Assembly: GCA_041397625.1 (NCBI GenBank)
Contig: JAWKWH010000006.1
Location: 1 to 64,000 of the forward strand
From: JAWKWH01 sp041397625
GTDB taxonomy: Bacteria; Pseudomonadota; Alphaproteobacteria; Rhizobiales; Rhizobiaceae
DNA length: 64,000 nucleotides
Reading direction: 5' to 3'
Below the pieces are notes generated by a model that was not told the origin of the DNA, did not search any database, and saw only the letters and a list, made by a program, of their open reading frames with translations. The translations under genes and the position numbers were made by a program. Positions 8,349-16,260 of the stretch are shown piece after piece (position 1 is the first letter of the stretch; each line of letters opens with the position of its first letter).

Positions 8349-9277
8349 CGCGCATTCCCTCCGGTCGAGGCCCGCAATTCGGGAAAGCCGGGATCCGGGC
8401 GGCCCTGCATGACCGCGCGCTGCGCCGGCGTCGGAGGTCCGGCGGTCATCCAGCGGTCCATTGCTTCGGGATCCGTGCGCGACCAGACCTTGGCCTCGTG
8501 GGTCTCCTCGTCGATCTGTTGCAGCTCGGAGGTGAACTCGATCACGAAGCCCGAAGGCGAGACGAAATAGGCGAACGGGTTGTTGCCCGGCCCGTGACGC
8601 CCGGGTCCCCAACTCGGCACGTGACCCTTCTGCTTCATCCTGCCGATGGCGCGCATGAACTCGTCGATGGTCGGCACCTCGAAGGCGACGTGGTTGACGC
8701 TCGCATAGTTGCCGCGAACCAGCGCAATCGAGTGATGGTCGGTATTGCAGCGAAGGAACACCATCTGATCGGCCGAATAGTCCGACACGCGAAAGCCCAG
8801 CACGTCCTCATAGAAGGCCTGTCGGCCCTCGAGATCGGCCGTGTTCAGCACGACATGGCTTATCTTCTTCGGCTTCGCCCAGTCCGGTTCCGGCGTCAGT
8901 TCGCGTGCCTCGGTGCGAAACCGCAGGCGACGATTGTCCGGGTCGAGGATTTCGAACCCGTATCCGCCGGCCCAGTCGTCGAACGCGGCCGGTTCGCGCG
9001 CGATCGCGGCGTCGTGGGCCACGCATTGCGCATATAGGGCGTCCATCGAGGCGCGGTCGGGCATCGCGAAATGCACATAGTCGATGCCGAAAAGCTCGCC
9101 GTCGCTCAGCCCGTAGAGAAACGGCTCGCTGCCGGTGCCGCGCAACAGCGCGACGCCGTCCTCCCGGTGGGCCAGTTTCAGGCCCCACATATCCTCGTAG
9201 AAGGGAAGCGTGGCGGTCAGGCCGGGACCGCGCATCATGATGCCGCGCAGGCTGCCGGTGCGTATCTTGTCTGTCAT
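8345..9277 (-). CDS. VOC-superfamily extradiol ring-cleavage dioxygenase-like protein
   Basis: The 310-residue product has two glyoxalase/bleomycin-type modules. The second module holds a plausible 2-His-1-carboxylate metal site: His141 (ISHVVLNT), His196 (VNHVAFEV) and Glu247 (FVIEFTSE), matching type I extradiol dioxygenases. These enzymes open catechol-like rings with Fe(II) or Mn(II). Its position between an SDR and an alpha/beta hydrolase fits a meta-cleavage pathway. The start at 9277 is preceded by GGAGGAG, a strong ribosome site. The ring substrate is not identifiable. Confidence 0.88.
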   Translation of the reverse strand: MTDKIRTGSLRGIMMRGPGLTATLPFYEDMWGLKLAHREDGVALLRGTGSEPFLYGLSDGELFGIDYVHFAMPDRASMDALYAQCVAHDAAIAREPAAFDDWAGGYGFEILDPDNRRLRFRTEARELTPEPDWAKPKKISHVVLNTADLEGRQAFYEDVLGFRVSDYSADQMVFLRCNTDHHSIALVRGNYASVNHVAFEVPTIDEFMRAIGRMKQKGHVPSWGPGRHGPGNNPFAYFVSPSGFVIEFTSELQQIDEETHEAKVWSRTDPEAMDRWMTAGPPTPAQRAVMQGRPDPGFPELRASTGGNAR

Positions 9278-9300
9278 GGTCTCGTTCTCCTCCGCCAGCG

Positions 9301-10113
9301 CTATCCGGCCAGTTCCGGTTCCAGCTCCAGCGCCTTGGCAAATTCGGACGGGCACTGCTGGTAGAGGGCATGCCCGACACCCGGTACCTGCACCAGCTTG
9401 CCGCGCGCCGGGGCGTGCAGCGTTTGGTGAAGCCGCGCCGCGCCGTCCGGCGGAGTGACAACGTCCTCCGACCCGACGATCACGTCGGTCGGCACGGAGA
9501 TGCGTTCCGCATCGTCCAGAAGCCGCCCCGAGGCGAGCATCCGTGCCGCCTGCGCGTAACCCGGCAACGACACCTGGGCCATGGAACGGCGCACGATCGC
9601 AAGCGTTTGCGGGTTTTCCTCCGGCTGGTAGACCAGGCGCGCGGCGCGCAGGTCGGCGAAGGCTTCCGGCCCCAGCCGCTCAAGTTCATCGATGCGGGTC
9701 TGTGCCGCGACACTCAACTGTTCGCCGCGCGGCACACCGTGCCCCAGCGCCGGCGAAGCCATGACCAGACGCGCGACGCGGTCGTGATGGGCCGCGGTGA
9801 AAGCGCCGGCCATCAGGCAGCCCAGCGAATGGCCGACAAGAACGGCCTGATTGATTCCCGCCGCGTCAAATAGCCGAAGCAGCGCATCGGCATAATCGGA
9901 TGCCTGCGGCCAGTAAGTATCAAGCGGGGTCGAGCCGCCATAGCCCGGCGCATTCCAGGCGATCACCCGCGCCAGCGAGCCGAGATGCGGCAGGAGTCCG
10001 GCGAAAGATATCGCGTTCGAACCGATCCCGTGCAGCAGGACCAGCGTATCGCCGGTGCCCGGGCGTTCCCGCCACGTCAACCCGCCGGTCTCGTTTTGAT
10101 GCCACGTGCTCAT
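9301..10113 (-). CDS. alpha/beta hydrolase, probable meta-cleavage product (C-C bond) hydrolase
   Basis: The 270-residue product has the oxyanion-hole motif LLHGIGSN, the nucleophile Ser96 in GHSLG, a likely Asp217 in VGSEDVVTPP and His248 in GVGHALYQ, a complete triad. Hydrolases placed next to extradiol dioxygenases usually cleave the carbon-carbon bond of the ring-opened dienone acid (BphD/HsaD group). That reaction is inferred from context; an ester or lactone hydrolase is the alternative. The ATG at 10113 overlaps the preceding SDR stop by four bases. Confidence 0.87.
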   Translation of the reverse strand: MSTWHQNETGGLTWRERPGTGDTLVLLHGIGSNAISFAGLLPHLGSLARVIAWNAPGYGGSTPLDTYWPQASDYADALLRLFDAAGINQAVLVGHSLGCLMAGAFTAAHHDRVARLVMASPALGHGVPRGEQLSVAAQTRIDELERLGPEAFADLRAARLVYQPEENPQTLAIVRRSMAQVSLPGYAQAARMLASGRLLDDAERISVPTDVIVGSEDVVTPPDGAARLHQTLHAPARGKLVQVPGVGHALYQQCPSEFAKALELEPELAG

Positions 10114-10847
10114 GTGAAAACAAAGCCGTTGTTGAGCGGCAACACCTGTCCGGTCAGGGTCAGCGCGGATTCCGAAAGAAGAAACGCGATTGTGCCGGTC
10201 AGGTCCTCGGCGCCCTGCGGGCCCGGTACCGCGCGGCCCTCGGCGTAGAGCCGATGGCGTTCGGCGGGAACGTATTCGGTCGATTCGGTCGTCAGGATGC
10301 CGGGCGCGACGGCGGTCACGCCGACCCGGTCCGGCCCGAGTTCCCGCGCCAGCGAGCGGGTCATGGCGATCACCGCTCCCTTGCTTGCGACATAGGACAT
10401 GAGCCGCGGCGCGCCCCACAGCGCCGTATCGGAAGCCACATTGACCACCCGGCCCGATCCGCTGGCCCTGAGCATCGGCGCGCAGCCGCGCGTCATCAGC
10501 CATGTACCGCGCACATTGACGCGCTGAACCCGGTCCCAGCTGTCGATCTCGATCTCATCGAAGGCAATACCGCCGATCCCGGTGGCGATGGCGCCGTTGT
10601 TGACGAGGCCGTGCAGCTTGCCTTCGCCGATCTCCCCGGCCGCGCTCGCCGCCGCCTCGATCGAGGCGGGCTCGCCCAGATCCACGGGCACGAACGCCGC
10701 ACCGAGCCGGTCGGCGATCGCGCGGCCTTCCGCCTGCGCGATATCGGCGAGGATCAGGCGAGCGCCCTGCCCGGCCAGCGCCTCGGCGATCGCCGCGCCA
10801 AAGCCGCGCGCGGCGCCGGTGACGACAATGTTGCGGCCTTCCAGCAT
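10110..10847 (-). CDS. short-chain dehydrogenase/reductase
   Basis: The 245-residue product shows TGAARGFG (cofactor), NNGA, a catalytic Ser in NVASDTA and an intact YVASK. It is a normal SDR, in contrast to its paralogue at 7560-8348. Directly downstream of the Rieske oxygenase it could act as the cis-diol dehydrogenase that rearomatises the oxygenase product to a catechol, which the dioxygenase would then cleave. This assignment rests on gene order. It starts two bases after the Rieske stop codon. Confidence 0.9.
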   Translation of the reverse strand: MLEGRNIVVTGAARGFGAAIAEALAGQGARLILADIAQAEGRAIADRLGAAFVPVDLGEPASIEAAASAAGEIGEGKLHGLVNNGAIATGIGGIAFDEIEIDSWDRVQRVNVRGTWLMTRGCAPMLRASGSGRVVNVASDTALWGAPRLMSYVASKGAVIAMTRSLARELGPDRVGVTAVAPGILTTESTEYVPAERHRLYAEGRAVPGPQGAEDLTGTIAFLLSESALTLTGQVLPLNNGFVFT

Positions 10848-10849
10848 GA

Positions 10850-11896
10850 TCACTCCGCGGCGACCGGTTCGGCCTTGAGTTCCGTCTCGATCTGCGCCTT
10901 TGCCGCGCGGGTCAGCATCTGGCGGATACGGCTGACGCCGAGATCGTGCTGATAGAGCATCTCGCGCATGCGGGCATCGTCGGGCATGCCTTCCAGCATC
11001 ACGCGATCCTGTTCCAGCACGTCCCAATGGGTCTTTTCCATTCGCGCCCGATAGAGGAAACGCCAGCAATCCCTCGCCAGCCCCTCGACCTGGCGCAGAC
11101 GCCAGAAGAAGACCTTGGTCGTGTGTTCGTCCATCGGCGTGGCGAACCCGACAATGCGAAAGACGCCGCCGGGACCGGCCGCCGGCGGATACGGGATTTC
11201 GAGGAAGCAGAACATGTTGCCCGGATGGACTTCGAATTCCGACCAGTCGAAATTCTCGCCGGTCTGGCTGACACGCTCGACGCGAAAGCCGTGCTCGGTC
11301 TTGTCGAGCTTCATCAGATCCTGCTTGGAGCCGAAGGCCAGGGTGAAGCTCTCGGCGTGCAGGTAGCATCCGTGCATGGGATCGGCGAGATTGTCCAACG
11401 CGTAGCGGTAATTCGCCCCCCAGACCGAGGTGCACAGGAAGCCCGTCCATTCGGGGCTGGACATCGCCTCGTTGAGAACCAGTTCCGGCGGCTCGGGTTG
11501 ATCGATCGACGGAACATAGACGAAAACCGCGTCATGGGCTTCGGTCACCGCGAACGACTTCAGCGCCTTGCGCCCCTCGAGCGCGCATTCCGGCATGGCG
11601 GGCACGCGCTTGACGACGCCGTCGCCACCCACGACCACGCCGTGGTAGCGGCAGGCAACGTTGCCGTCATGCACCTCGCCATAGCTGAGCGGCGCGCCGC
11701 GGTGCGGACAGAAATCGTCCACGCACTGGATGTTGCCGGATGCATCGCGCCACAGCACGAGCTTCTCTCCGAGCAACCGTGTGCCATAGGGACGGGAGGC
11801 TTTGATCTCGACCGACTTCGCCACCGGATACCACTGGCCGAGCAGCCCTTCGTTCACCCGTTTCTCTATCAATGCCTTCTTGTCGACAGCGGTCAT
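10850..11896 (-). CDS. Rieske non-haem iron oxygenase, alpha subunit
   Basis: The 348-residue product has an N-terminal Rieske domain with Cys63-x-His65 (CPHRG) and Cys82-x2-His85 (CRYHG), then a catalytic domain with the mononuclear iron site DNLADPMHGCYLH (His175, His180, with Asp168 and Asp172 nearby). It activates oxygen to hydroxylate or demethylate an aromatic acid. There is no beta subunit gene, as in the homotrimeric vanillate/phthalate-type oxygenases. A TTG 24 bases upstream is in frame, but ATG 11896 with GGAG upstream is preferred. The electron donors are probably the reductase and flavodoxin at the end of the operon. Confidence 0.93.
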   Translation of the reverse strand: MTAVDKKALIEKRVNEGLLGQWYPVAKSVEIKASRPYGTRLLGEKLVLWRDASGNIQCVDDFCPHRGAPLSYGEVHDGNVACRYHGVVVGGDGVVKRVPAMPECALEGRKALKSFAVTEAHDAVFVYVPSIDQPEPPELVLNEAMSSPEWTGFLCTSVWGANYRYALDNLADPMHGCYLHAESFTLAFGSKQDLMKLDKTEHGFRVERVSQTGENFDWSEFEVHPGNMFCFLEIPYPPAAGPGGVFRIVGFATPMDEHTTKVFFWRLRQVEGLARDCWRFLYRARMEKTHWDVLEQDRVMLEGMPDDARMREMLYQHDLGVSRIRQMLTRAAKAQIETELKAEPVAAE

Positions 11897-11929
11897 GAGA
11901 TTATCTCCGGTTGAATTCAAAGCCGCGGC

Positions 11930-12697
11930 TCAGTGCTGAGCTTTCGGCAAATAGTGCAGAACCCGCTCCTCGATGCGGACAAGCGCCGAGTAGAGGACGA
12001 ACCCGATCACGGTCAGCAGCACGATGGCGTTGAAAACCATCGCCGCGTTTGCCTGGCCGCCGCCGTAGGAGATCAGGTAGCCGAGGCCGACATTGCCGCC
12101 GACGAGTTCGCCGACCGTCACGCCGATCACGGCCAGTGTGGATGCGATCCGGAGACCCGCCATCAGGTTGGGCAGGGTCGACGGCATTTCGACCTTCAGG
12201 AATATGCCGATACGGCCGAGACTGTAGGCACGGGCAAGGTTCACCAGGTCGCGGTCGACGGTGCGCATGGCTTGAAGAACGTTCACCAGGACCGGAAAGA
12301 ACACGATCAGCACGGTGACCAGCAGTTTCGGCATCGAGTTGTAGCCGAACCACATGATGAACAGCGGCGCGAAGGCGACCTTCGGCGCGATCTGCAGTGC
12401 CAGGATGTAGGGCGACAGCACCTTCTCCCAGAACGGCGACATGCCGAGCAGGTAGCCAAGGACCGCACCGAGCGCGCTGCCGATGCCGAAACCCAGAAGC
12501 GTGTAGACCGCCGTCGAGATCGTGTGGTTCAGCAGCCCTTCATTGGTCCACATGCGCTGGATTTCGCTTAGGCAGTCGCCCAGCGTCGGGATGATGAACT
12601 TCGGCACGCCCAGCGCCGGTGGCAGGTACTGCCAGGCCAGCAACACGATCGCCAGAAGCGTGAGACTGACGATGGTTGTGGGTTGAACGCGAGCCAT
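11930..12697 (-). CDS. ABC importer permease, NitT/TauT (SsuC/TauC) type
   Basis: The 255-residue product is a six-helix permease with the coupling motif around EMPSTLPNLMAGLRIASTLAVIGV in its C-terminal half, typical of nitrate/sulfonate/taurine-type permeases. An in-frame ATG at 12772 overlaps the binding-protein stop (ATGA), but ATG 12697 has GAGGGTG at good spacing and leaves room for an intercistronic hairpin, so it is preferred. It works with the binding protein and ATPase encoded just upstream. In aromatic-degradation clusters such transporters often import aromatic acids. Confidence 0.88.
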   Translation of the reverse strand: MARVQPTTIVSLTLLAIVLLAWQYLPPALGVPKFIIPTLGDCLSEIQRMWTNEGLLNHTISTAVYTLLGFGIGSALGAVLGYLLGMSPFWEKVLSPYILALQIAPKVAFAPLFIMWFGYNSMPKLLVTVLIVFFPVLVNVLQAMRTVDRDLVNLARAYSLGRIGIFLKVEMPSTLPNLMAGLRIASTLAVIGVTVGELVGGNVGLGYLISYGGGQANAAMVFNAIVLLTVIGFVLYSALVRIEERVLHYLPKAQH

Positions 12698-12727
12698 GGT
12701 GGTCACCCTCTGAGAGATTGGCCTGCC

Positions 12728-12749
12728 GGCCCCGGAAACGCCCGGGGCC
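12728..12749 (-). promoter_or_regulatory. intercistronic hairpin between binding-protein and permease genes
   Basis: Perfect 8-base arms GGCCCCGG and CCGGGGCC flank a 6-base loop. There is no T run, so it is more likely an mRNA-stabilising or attenuating structure than a full terminator. Such hairpins commonly keep binding-protein expression above that of the permease. Confidence 0.6.
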
Positions 12750-12768
12750 GAAACCCGTGCCGTTCGTG

Positions 12769-13743
12769 TCATTTCACGAAGTCGTTCGTGTAGAGTTCCT
12801 CAACGGGAACAGCCGTCTGCACGATGCCGGCTTCGATGTAGAAGTCCTGCACCTTCTTGATCCGGTCGGGGTCGAACGCGCCGAGCGCGAACCCATCGGC
12901 TTCCGGATAGATCAGCGACGAATAGGCCCGCATCACGCCCTCGACCATCTTCTCCTTGCCCTCGTGCTGCGGCACGAAGCCGACATAGTCCTTCGCGGCC
13001 TGCTCGGGATCGGCATTGATGTCGCGGATGGCGTGCAAGACCGCCTTCACGAAACCCTCGACCATTTCGGGCTTCTCGGCGATCGTCTTGTCCGACGCGA
13101 TGATCGCCTGCGCCATGGCCGGAAAGACGGTGTCGATCGGAATCTGGTCCATGTCGACGCCCGCCGCCTGAATGGCGGCAATCCATTCCGGCACGCCCGA
13201 AAAGGCATGCAGCTTGCCGGCGATCGTGAGCTGGATGATCCCGCCCGGTCCGACCGCCTGAATATCGACGTCGTCCTTGGTCAGTCCGGCCGACGCGAGC
13301 ACGCCGAGCAGGTTGTAGTAGGTGGTGTCCTGGAAGGCGAGCACGCCCACCGACTTGCCCTTGAGGTCCGTCGGTCCGGAAATGCCGCTGTCCTTGCGCC
13401 ATGCAAGCTGCGTCAGGCCGCGACCGCCCAGCAAGGCGACGCCGCGGATCTCGAGGCCGTTGGCCCGCACGATGATCGGCGTGTCGCCGATGCCGCCGCC
13501 GAGATCGGCATTGCCCAGGGCAACCTGCGTGGCGACGTCGGCGCCGCCCTTGCCGACCTTGAAGTCGACGTCCAGGCCGGCATCGGCGAAATAGCCCTTG
13601 CCCTTCGCAAGCTGGAAGGGAGCGAATGCCGGAAGGAAGTCGGGAGCCGGAAACAGGTAGGTCACCTTCTCCTGCGCCATGGCCACGGTCGCCGACAGTG
13701 CCAGGGCTGCTGCGGCAATGGTATTTGTAATCTTGAATTTCAT
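12769..13743 (-). CDS. ABC importer substrate-binding protein, NitT/TauT type
   Basis: The 324-residue product starts MKFKITNTIAAAALALSA and has a Sec signal peptide cleaved after about AMA-QE (residues 22-24). The mature part resembles SsuA/TauA/ThiY-like periplasmic binding proteins, with the LAKGKGYFADAGLDVDF segment near the N-terminus. It captures the substrate in the periplasm for the permease and ATPase beside it. The start is fixed by an excellent ribosome site, AAAGGAGGG seven bases upstream. The ligand is unknown; an aromatic or nitrogen-heterocyclic acid would fit the operon. Confidence 0.92.
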   Translation of the reverse strand: MKFKITNTIAAAALALSATVAMAQEKVTYLFPAPDFLPAFAPFQLAKGKGYFADAGLDVDFKVGKGGADVATQVALGNADLGGGIGDTPIIVRANGLEIRGVALLGGRGLTQLAWRKDSGISGPTDLKGKSVGVLAFQDTTYYNLLGVLASAGLTKDDVDIQAVGPGGIIQLTIAGKLHAFSGVPEWIAAIQAAGVDMDQIPIDTVFPAMAQAIIASDKTIAEKPEMVEGFVKAVLHAIRDINADPEQAAKDYVGFVPQHEGKEKMVEGVMRAYSSLIYPEADGFALGAFDPDRIKKVQDFYIEAGIVQTAVPVEELYTNDFVK

Positions 13744-13771
13744 TGAACCCTCCTTTGATGTTCTTCTTCTG

Positions 13772-14542
13772 CTAGGCCGCTTTTTCCTCAAGCTTCAGAT
13801 GCTTGAAGAGTTGCGAAGCGTAGTCGCCGACCTCGGGCATGATCCGCCGCTTTATCGGCTCGTCGCGATGCGGCAGGTCCACCTTGATCTCGGCAACGAT
13901 TGTTCCGGGCCGCTCCGACAGCACCAGAATACGGTCGGACATCAGCACCGCCTCTGCCAGATCGTGGGTGATCAGAAGCGTCGTCTTGCCCGTTTCGGCG
14001 ATCGTCTTGGCAAACGAGTTCTGCAGGAGCAGCTTGGTCTGCGCATCGAGCGCCGAGAACGGTTCGTCGAGAAGGATGATCTCCGGGTCGATCGCCAGCG
14101 TCCTGGCGAGCGCAGCGCGCTGCCGCATGCCGCCGGAAAGCTGATAGGGGTAGTGCCGTTCGAAGCCCGCCAGATGGCAGTGTGCGAGTTCCCTTTGCGC
14201 GCGGGCGCGCCTCTCGGAACGGGACACACCCCTCGCTTCAAGACCGAACTCGATATTGGAGACGATGGTGCGCCACGGCAACAGCAGGTCCTTCTGCAAC
14301 ATGAAGCCGACATGGCTGTTCGGCCCCATGACCGGCACGTTGCTGACCAGGACCTCGCCTTTCGTCGGTTGGTAGAGGCCCGCCGTCATCGACAGGATCG
14401 TCGATTTGCCGCAGCCGGACGGGCCGACCACGGAGACGAACTCGCCTTCCTTCACGAGGAAGCTGACGTCGCTGACTGCCGTCAGCGTTTCGTTTTCATT
14501 GGAAACGAATTGCTTCGTGACCGACCGGAACTCAAGCGCCAT
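13772..14542 (-). CDS. ABC importer ATPase, NitT/TauT (SsuB/TauB) type
   Basis: The 256-residue product has Walker A GPSGCGKST, a Q-loop at MLQKDLLLPW, the signature LSGGMRQR, Walker B IILLDEPFSALD and a switch His in LITHD. This is a complete nucleotide-binding domain of the nitrate/sulfonate/taurine group. It begins inside the end of the upstream small gene (11-base overlap), so the two are probably coupled, and is followed by the binding protein and permease. Confidence 0.94.
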   Translation of the reverse strand: MALEFRSVTKQFVSNENETLTAVSDVSFLVKEGEFVSVVGPSGCGKSTILSMTAGLYQPTKGEVLVSNVPVMGPNSHVGFMLQKDLLLPWRTIVSNIEFGLEARGVSRSERRARAQRELAHCHLAGFERHYPYQLSGGMRQRAALARTLAIDPEIILLDEPFSALDAQTKLLLQNSFAKTIAETGKTTLLITHDLAEAVLMSDRILVLSERPGTIVAEIKVDLPHRDEPIKRRIMPEVGDYASQLFKHLKLEEKAA

Positions 14543-14834
14543 AACCGTGTTCCTGATAGGCGGCATCGAGCTCGGCGTTGATCGTCGCCAGTTCCTCGGC
14601 AAGCAGATCGCGGGTCCAGTCGGTGCGTCCCGACTTCGGCGCCGCCACCTGGCGCGTGGCCAGTTCGGCTGCGACCGCATGGAGGTCCTGAACGCCCGAT
14701 CCGAAGATTTCCATGAGCGCCGACGCGAGAACGTCTTCAGCAGGCTCCAGTTCGCGACCGCGGCACTGGTTGGCCAATGCCGGCCTGCCGGTGTCGTGAG
14801 CCTGCTGAGTCAGCCTGTCCTTGAATGCGTCCAT
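14532..14834 (-). CDS. small protein, possibly recombinase-like helix-turn-helix family
   Basis: The 100-residue product begins MDAFKDRLTQQAHDTG and carries ANQCRGRELEPAEDVLASALMEIF, then RTDWTRDLLAEELATINAELD, a layout that could form a compact helical/HTH fold. I recall similar short proteins annotated 'recombinase-like helix-turn-helix' at the head of other Rieske oxygenase clusters, but this cannot be checked here. It is the first gene of the leftward operon, with GGAGGAG before ATG 14834, and overlaps the ATPase gene by 11 bases. It could be an accessory regulator or a small oxygenase-associated protein. Confidence 0.7.
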   Translation of the reverse strand: MDAFKDRLTQQAHDTGRPALANQCRGRELEPAEDVLASALMEIFGSGVQDLHAVAAELATRQVAAPKSGRTDWTRDLLAEELATINAELDAAYQEHGYGA

Positions 14835-14868
14835 TTTCGGAACTCCTCCATCAGTTCTGTCAGTTCGT

Positions 14869-14890
14869 TCATTATTGAACGCTTTGTTCA
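14869..14890 (+). promoter_or_regulatory. putative IclR operator, site B
   Basis: TCATTATT (14869-14876), nine bases, then GTTCA (14886-14890), the same layout as site A. The left part also belongs to a short palindrome, GTTCATTATTGAAC at 14867-14880. It lies just upstream of the leftward operon's first gene. Confidence 0.6.
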
Positions 14891-14995
14891 TATTAGATTG
14901 ATACGGTTGTGCGGGAGAGTCAAGCACTTTCTCGCCCTTCGTCGATCCCAGCTCTTTCCTTGACTACCGGCGCCGGATGTTGCTATTACCATTTA

Positions 14996-15017
14996 TGAAC
15001 AGAATGTTTTATATTGA
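14996..15017 (-). promoter_or_regulatory. putative IclR operator, site C
   Basis: Read on the minus strand this is TCAATATA, nine bases, GTTCA, matching sites A and B. It ends 24 bases before the monooxygenase ATG, so a bound protein would overlap the rightward promoter or ribosome site. With site B it suggests joint control of the divergent transcripts. Confidence 0.55.
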
Positions 15018-15040
15018 ACACTTTGAGGAGGATGTTCTGA

Positions 15041-16183
15041 ATGAAGATCGCGATATCGGGAGGAGGCGTTGGCGGCATGACCATCGCCGCCGGCCTGCAG
15101 GCCGAAGGCCACGAGGCGACGATTTTTGAGCGCGCCGATGCGTTCGGACGCGTCGGAGCCGATGTGAACCTCACCCCCAACGCCGTGCACGCGCTCGACG
15201 GGATCGGCCGCGGGATCGGCGATCGCCTGCGCCAGACCGCCGCCCGTCCGGAATTCCGCATCAGCCGCATGTGGGACGACGGGCGCGAGACGTCGCGCCT
15301 GCCCATGAGCAGTGCCGCGGAGGAGAAATACGGCGCGCCGCAGCTCACCATTCACCGCGCGGACCTCCTTTCCGCGCTCCAGGCCGCGCTCGAACCCGGC
15401 ACCATCCGGTTCGGCTCGACCGTCACCGGTGTCGTGGATACCGACGGCGGCGCCGAATTGCTGCTTGCCGACGGCCGGCGTTTCGGGGCCGACGCGGTGA
15501 TCGCCGCGGACGGCATCCATTCGCCGTTGCGTACCGCGCTTTTCGGACCGGACGATCCTCGCTTCACCGGACTGGTTTCCTGGCGGGCGACGGCTCCGCG
15601 CAGCGCCGTCGCGCAATTGCCCAACCTCGACAGTTTCACGAAATGGTGGGGGCCGGAGTCCGAACGCCAGATCGTCACCTTCCCGCTGACGCTCGGCCAG
15701 GAGGTTTTCGTGTTCGCCACGACGCCGCAGGAGGGCTGGACCGACGAAGGCTGGACGCTGCCGGGCGAAATCGCCGAATTGCGCGCCGCCTATGCCGACT
15801 TCCACGCCGAGGCGCGCGCGCTGCTCGACGCGATCACCGAGGTGACCCGCTCTGCGCTCCATGTACGCGAGCCGATGGCGCGCTGGTCGAAGGGTTCTGT
15901 CACCCTACTCGGCGACGCCGCCCATCCGATGGTGCCCTTCATGGCTCAGGGCGCCTGCATGGCGATCGAGGACGCGGTGGTGCTGTCGCGCGCACTGGCG
16001 CAGGCCGGTGCCGACATCCCGGCAGCACTTCTCGCCTACGAGGACAGCCGCCGCGACCGCACGGCGGCGGTGCAACGCGGCTCGCTTGCCAATGACTGGT
16101 TGAAGGAGGGCGGCAACGCGGACTGGGTTTACGGCTACAACGCATGGACCGCGACGCTGGGCGAACCGGCGCCCGCCGCCTGA
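15041..16183 (+). CDS. FAD-dependent aromatic monooxygenase, 6-hydroxynicotinate 3-monooxygenase (NicC)-like
   Basis: The 380-residue product starts MKIAISGGGVGGMTIAAGLQ with the dinucleotide motif. It carries an internal DG motif (ADAVIAADGIHSPLR, about 150-165) and the second FAD motif LLGDAAHPMVPFMAQGACMAIEDA (about 288-311). The IHRADLL, KWWGP and DWVYGYNAW segments agree closely with my memory of NicC and related salicylate-hydroxylase-type enzymes, which hydroxylate or decarboxylatively hydroxylate an aromatic acid using NADH. It is divergent from the large operon and shares operator-like sites with it. A strong GAGGAGG precedes the start. Confidence 0.88.
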   Translation: MKIAISGGGVGGMTIAAGLQAEGHEATIFERADAFGRVGADVNLTPNAVHALDGIGRGIGDRLRQTAARPEFRISRMWDDGRETSRLPMSSAAEEKYGAPQLTIHRADLLSALQAALEPGTIRFGSTVTGVVDTDGGAELLLADGRRFGADAVIAADGIHSPLRTALFGPDDPRFTGLVSWRATAPRSAVAQLPNLDSFTKWWGPESERQIVTFPLTLGQEVFVFATTPQEGWTDEGWTLPGEIAELRAAYADFHAEARALLDAITEVTRSALHVREPMARWSKGSVTLLGDAAHPMVPFMAQGACMAIEDAVVLSRALAQAGADIPAALLAYEDSRRDRTAAVQRGSLANDWLKEGGNADWVYGYNAWTATLGEPAPAA

Positions 16184-16208
16184 GCCGCGGACAAGCCGGC
16201 AAAGTCAA

Positions 16209-16239
16209 GGGGAGCCGGACCATGTCCGGCTCCCCTTTT
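16209..16239 (+). terminator. rho-independent terminator after the monooxygenase gene
   Basis: A 12-base perfect stem, GGGGAGCCGGAC against GTCCGGCTCCCC, has a 3-base loop CAT and is followed by TTTTCCTTT. It lies between the convergent monooxygenase and metallo-beta-lactamase-fold genes and best serves the plus strand. Confidence 0.88.
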
Positions 16240-16260
16240 CCTTTAACCGCCCGCCGGTCT

